This document shows, one piece after another, positions 60,039 through 64,000 of a stretch of DNA of 64,000 nt; positions within the stretch are counted from its first letter, which is position 1; each line of letters opens with the position of its first letter. This DNA comes from Scedosporium boydii (taxonomy: Eukaryota; Ascomycota; Sordariomycetes; Microascales; Microascaceae), in assembly GCA_002221725.1 (NCBI GenBank), contig NJFT01000076.1, forward strand, positions 98,569 through 162,568, in the 5' to 3' direction. Made by a program: the position numbers and the translations under genes. Under the pieces are notes generated by a model. That model ran no database searches. It was not told the DNA's origin and saw nothing but the letters and a program-made list of their open reading frames with translations.

Positions 60039-62421
60039 TTACTTCTTGCGTGTATTCGCTTCTTCCGGGGGGCCGTACTTTTCTTTCCAAATCCTGTCCA
60101 CGCTCGGTTAGAGAATGTCCTCTCGGCTTCGCCTGGTAGTGTTTCCTTTTGCGTCGAGAAGAACAGGGAAGAGAAAAAAAAAATGGGCGGTGCAAAGCAA
60201 CACTAGTAAGGGTCGTTGGAGGCGTAAAGCAAGGGGAAACGACAGCAACTAATAGCCGCATACTACGCCTGTTGTTGTAACCTCCCTCATCACTTTAACA
60301 CCCGGAACTATCGCGGGGTAGGATACGGGGAAAGACACATGCTAGGCCGTCGTAAAAAAGGCCGCATAGGGCCATGAAGAAGTAGGGGGACAGTAGGGTT
60401 CCAGGGGCTGGACCTATCACGATTTCTACCCGCGAAGGGGGGGGGGGGGGGGGGGGGGGGGAGGAGGAAAATACGACCGAAACAATAAAAGATCCCCGAG
60501 TGAAGAAACGACAGGGGAAGGGGTGAGGGTAAACGACGATGACTGGAGTCACCGAGCCGGTGAGGAGGAGCAACAACGTACCATGAATTGCCCAATGTTT
60601 TATTCCCATTCTTCTCGGCCAGCCTGTAATAACGCGCAGCTGCGAACTATTATTTGGGTCGGGTCAGCCATACAAGGTTCAGCCTCAGGTGAGCTTAACG
60701 ACTTGAGAAAGCGTGGGGGCCCAATCTCAAGATGCTCGTAAAACGTGGACAGAAAGGAAAGGTGGTAGTGTGATAGCGCGTGCAGCCCACGCGAGACGGA
60801 GCCGAGACACCAGCCGCTCGATGTCAGGTCAGCTGAGTTTCGCAGAAACCCTTAAAGTTTCGGTCCCATATTGATGCCCAAAGTAGACCGCTCCCCGCAA
60901 AGTCTTCGAGAGCGACGTTCGGTTGAGTTTCACTCCTCCAGCCACACGTCCTCTCGGAAACTTGTTTTGACATCCGATTTGATGGTTCGCCTGTCTCGCC
61001 TCGCTCACTTGCATCGGCGACCGCCTTAATCACGCCGGGTATGGGGAAGAAGTGATAAAATAGGGCTTGCAAAAAAAAGGCAGAAAAAAAGCAAAAGGTA
61101 GTATCCATATGTCCGACTGAAATATCAACGCACCTTGTCCTTCTTGCATCCGAAGCCCTCGAGATAGCACCATCCTATTTCATTCATGGCGTCTGCAGAA
61201 TCACGCCGAGTCTGTCAGCTGTGCCCAACTCTAATGCAGAGAGTGAGGCGCAAGAGAAAGCTATCCTAAAGGGGTTGATATGTCTCGAACTCACCCGTAT
61301 CGCCGAGATTGGCGGCAGTCTCGTAATACTGCGGGCGCACACACAAACGTAACCGGTCAGCTCAATTCCTTCAGAGATCGTATCGGATGTAGTGAGGACG
61401 TCGGGCCGTGGACTGCTCACCTGCTTCGCGGCTACGGGGTCCTTTCCGATACCCCAACCGTGACGGAAGCAATTGGCCAGTTCGAATATAGCAAGCACTA
61501 GTTCTCCCTTGGCGGCGCCACCTTTCTTGAGTCCGGCTTGCAGCGCCATCTGCTCGACGGCAGCGGCATTGGATGCCGCTTTGGAGAGGAACTGCACAGC
61601 TCGGTCTGGATCAGGAGGACACCCCCAGCCGTGCCTGAAAGTGGAGGTCAGTCGATAGGACAGGGATGAGTCAAGATCTTCACAAGCCATCTCCCAGATA
61701 AAAAAAAGAGGTTGTCGTAGGTCTAGACCGCCTGTATGACTACCCAGTCAAAGATAGAGGGAAAAAAGCTGCCTTACCTCAGAGCAAGCCCATAAAGCAC
61801 CTGGCTCAAGGGGTTATTCGCGCCATTAGGATCCGCCAACTGGCCGAAAAGCCGTGTGGACTGTACCAAGTCACCCTCCTCATGAAAAGCAATAGCCTTT
61901 TGTATCATCGCGTCAATTTCGGATGACGAAACCACACCCCCACCAAGTCGTCCCAAGTCCGGATTCGGAGACGACGGTCTACTCCTCGCCAAAATCATAG
62001 CACGCTTCTCCCACTCCGTCTCCGCCTCATCCGGGTCACCCGACGCACCACCATTGCTGATCTCCGGCAGGTCGGCAGGTATGTTGCTGGAAGAGTGATC
62101 GCGGCCTAGGTGGAAACGAGACAGCCGGCTGCCTTCTTTGCGGGAGTTCGGGTCGCTTCCACGCGAGGAGGCGGAGGCGGCCGAGGCGCTGCGGGATCGT
62201 GATGAGCGGAAGACGTCGAGGCTGCGGCGGGGTTTGTGGCCTGATTGTGGCTGCTGTTGTTGTTGCTGCTGCTGCTGATGCTGTGGTCTCGAGAAAGGGT
62301 TCTCGCCTGGCGGGTAGACGACTTCTTGCGTGTAGGTATCGGACCGGATGAGGGTGAACTCGGGGATAGGAGGCTCCGAATCGGACCGATCCTTCTTTTT
62401 GAGGACGTCGCGGAGTCCCAT
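60039..62421 (-). CDS. Sel1-repeat protein with six exons and long 3' introns
   Basis: Sel1-like repeats are alpha-helical scaffolds; fungal relatives include the DSF2 and chitin-synthase-activator groups. Exons: 61778-62421, 61421-61634, 61295-61328, 61134-61192, 60582-60646 and 60039-60093 (356 aa). Every junction keeps phase and rebuilds repeat sequence: LYGLALR-HGWGCPPDPDRAV, DPVAAKQ-YYETAANLGD, GD-TDAMNEIGWCYLEGFGCKKDK, FAAARYYRLAEKNGNKTLGNSW and IWKEKYGPPEEANTRKK. The first 130 residues are disordered with a polyglutamine stretch (HQQQQQQQQQPQ) and Ser/Arg-rich sequence. At least three repeats follow. Introns are 143, 92, 102, 487 and 488 bp; the last two are far longer than elsewhere in the window. 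The start at 62421 (MGLRDVLKKKDRSD) is preferred to an in-frame Met at 62535. The precise function is unknown. Confidence 0.87.
60437..60461 (+). repeat. G25 homopolymer inside an intron
   Basis: Uninterrupted run of 25 G on the plus strand (C25 in the transcript) within the last intron of the Sel1-repeat gene. Confidence 0.9.
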
Positions 62422-63945
62422 GGTGGTGGCTCTAGTCCGCCTTGTTCGTGTACTACTTTTCCTCGCGTCGTGGATCCGTAGGTGACTGGTCGCATCCGCT
62501 GCGGGTTCAGTAACGAGGTGCGCACTCGGATTCAAGCGAGCACTTTAGGCTCGTCACACAGCTCGGAAGGAATCAAATGAATCTTAGTGGGGCGCGAAGA
62601 TTCGATAGCTTAAGCAATTAAGTTCAGGCAACCGTTGTTGACCGGGTTGAAAGCGGGGAATGCCTGACGATATCTTGGAATGCTCAGACACGTCTGCATC
62701 AAAGGATGAATGCGATTCAACAAGCGACGCCATTTCAGCTCGCCTAGGAGAGCGAGTACTCGTAATATTTCCTTGTTTAGCATGAATCGTAATACGAATG
62801 GAGCGTTTCCCCTTTTTGCGTCCTTGCGGGGCTTAGCCCGGCGGCAGTGCGAGCGCCTGAGTGCCTGAGTCCACTGATCAATGATTTGATGCGACGTGAT
62901 TTGATGTTGCTGGAAGACAGAAGACCACTTCTCCAAGTACAAAGTAAGAGTACCAGCTGCAGACGAAGTACGAAGTACACAACAACGTGCTGCTACCCCG
63001 CCCCCTCACACCTCACAGACCCTGCGGATTAAACGCTGTTCTGCAGCAGGTGCGTTAAGTGCGTGCCGATTCAGTGGCTTTTAGGACCCCACAGCCCAGA
63101 CACTTTCGCCAAGCACTCCTGAGGTTGGTGAGGCAGTGCTGGTCAACGGTCCATTCTCTGTGCCATCATTGATCCATTGATCCATTGACGAGCCCTACTG
63201 CTTCCTCCAAAATTAAACCATCAAACATATCACATTTGGCCATTGCCCGGAACCGCTCAGCTGTCTTGAATTACGCGTGCTTGTTGGGGAACCGTTTGGT
63301 GCGATCATTCCTCACACTTCACCTTGGACAGTACCATTTGGAATGTTCCCGTGGATAAACTTTGTTCGATGTTGGCTAACATAATGTTTATTGCGCGTGT
63401 CCCTGCCCGATTTTAGAGGACTGTTCCTGGAACGATTTCCGTGGCAGAAATGCACATAGATCAAATCAAAGAGGGTCTAGCGCTCTGTTCGCTCTGTTCC
63501 TTCTTGTAGCTCAGCTGGTGACGTCATCGTCACTCACTCACGAGCGAAAGTCTGAAGCATGGCGATGAAGAAGACTCCGTAGCCCGGCAGGAAGTGAGCT
63601 TTTTCTATCAGAGTTGGAGACCTTGATGCCTTCTCGGCGGGCTAGGATATAACCGCGGGATAACAAGGTGTTGAGGGTGGAAATGAGTTGGCAGAGACGA
63701 CTCCGAGGATCATCATCGTAAAATCTACAGGGCATCAATTGATATAATCTAACTACATCTTCTGTTTTGTCAGGTCGTCTCTGCCGGAACGGTGGAAAAA
63801 TAAACCCTTTGGGATGGAAACTGTACAGATCCATAGAAACCATTTTCTTCATTGCATTATGTAGTGTATCGTGCTACCTAACAGGCGTCTTCCGCCCAGA
63901 ATCATAATAATTTTTGAGCCACAAGCTTCTTCCATCTCTTCGCCT

Positions 63946-63998
<53 letters not shown>

Positions 63999-64000
63999 CT
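62422..64000. other. Right-end intergenic region
   Basis: The left part is the promoter of the Sel1-repeat gene. A TACGAAGTA copy lies at 62969 and an ATCAATTGAT palindrome at 63734. A minus-strand stretch at 63541-63725 (reading FYDDDPRSRLCQLISTLNTLL) has coding-like composition and an acceptor-like CCCTGTAG before it, so it could be an exon remnant, but I could not extend it. The window ends in a long poly-T tract. Confidence 0.45.
63950..64000 (+). repeat. Poly-T tract at window end
   Basis: About 50 bases almost entirely T with two isolated C residues, similar to the tract at 32953-33022; it continues to the window edge. Confidence 0.85.

Noticed and set aside
60308..60595. Minus-strand frame beginning MGNSWYVV near the Sel1 gene
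   Set aside because: Its first residues are the end of a Sel1 exon read into the following intron; the donor GTACGT after NSW explains it.
63500..63520. TAGCTCAGCTGGT, resembling a tRNA A box
   Set aside because: No B box (GGTTCRANNCC) follows at a suitable distance and no cloverleaf can be drawn.

Overview
This 64 kb window is nuclear DNA of a filamentous ascomycete (Pezizomycotina, most likely Sordariomycetes). Genes are interrupted by short GT-AG introns, mostly 50-110 bp, often with CTAAY-type branch sites. Proteins match standard euascomycete families, leaders are CT-rich, and there is no operon structure. I could not fix the genus from sequence alone. Exon boundaries below come from reading donor and acceptor sites and checking that the reading frame and the family motif continue across each junction.

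Layout. 0-8 kb is gene-dense and mostly housekeeping: REV1 translesion polymerase (-, cut by the left edge), a RED/IK-type spliceosome protein (+), an inosine-uridine nucleoside hydrolase (+) and the mitochondrial thiamine pyrophosphate carrier TPC1 (-). After a 3 kb gap, 10.9-19.3 kb holds an unnamed acidic protein (+), a Zn2Cys6 transcription factor (-), the ribosome-biogenesis factor ERB1 (+) and a secreted SGNH/GDSL hydrolase (-). From 19 to 34 kb the region is sparse: a small unnamed acidic protein (-), a 5.3 kb gene-free stretch, a patatin-domain lipase-like protein lacking its catalytic residues (-), a tiny SMP/LEA-like gene (+), a broken gamma-glutamylcyclotransferase-like gene (+) and an unnamed protein (-). 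LEO1 (-) and a MOB-family kinase coactivator (+) are divergent at 34.8-38.8 kb. A 12.7 kb gene desert follows and ends at a bZIP transcription factor (+) with a hydrophobic, possibly membrane-spanning segment. The right end carries an unnamed protein with a duplicated motif (+) and a Sel1-repeat protein (-) with two unusually long introns, then about 1.6 kb with no convincing gene.

Functional links. The genes do not form one pathway or a secondary-metabolite cluster. Several act in core nuclear processes (REV1 in DNA damage tolerance, RED in splicing, LEO1 in transcription elongation, ERB1 in 60S assembly). The accessory interest lies in degraded or divergent genes (patatin-like pseudoenzyme, GGCT pseudogene), in unusual introns, and in two short words, TACTTCGTA/TACGAAGTA and ATCAATTGAT, that recur only in the gene-free intervals. 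I found no intact transposon, tRNA, rRNA or CRISPR.
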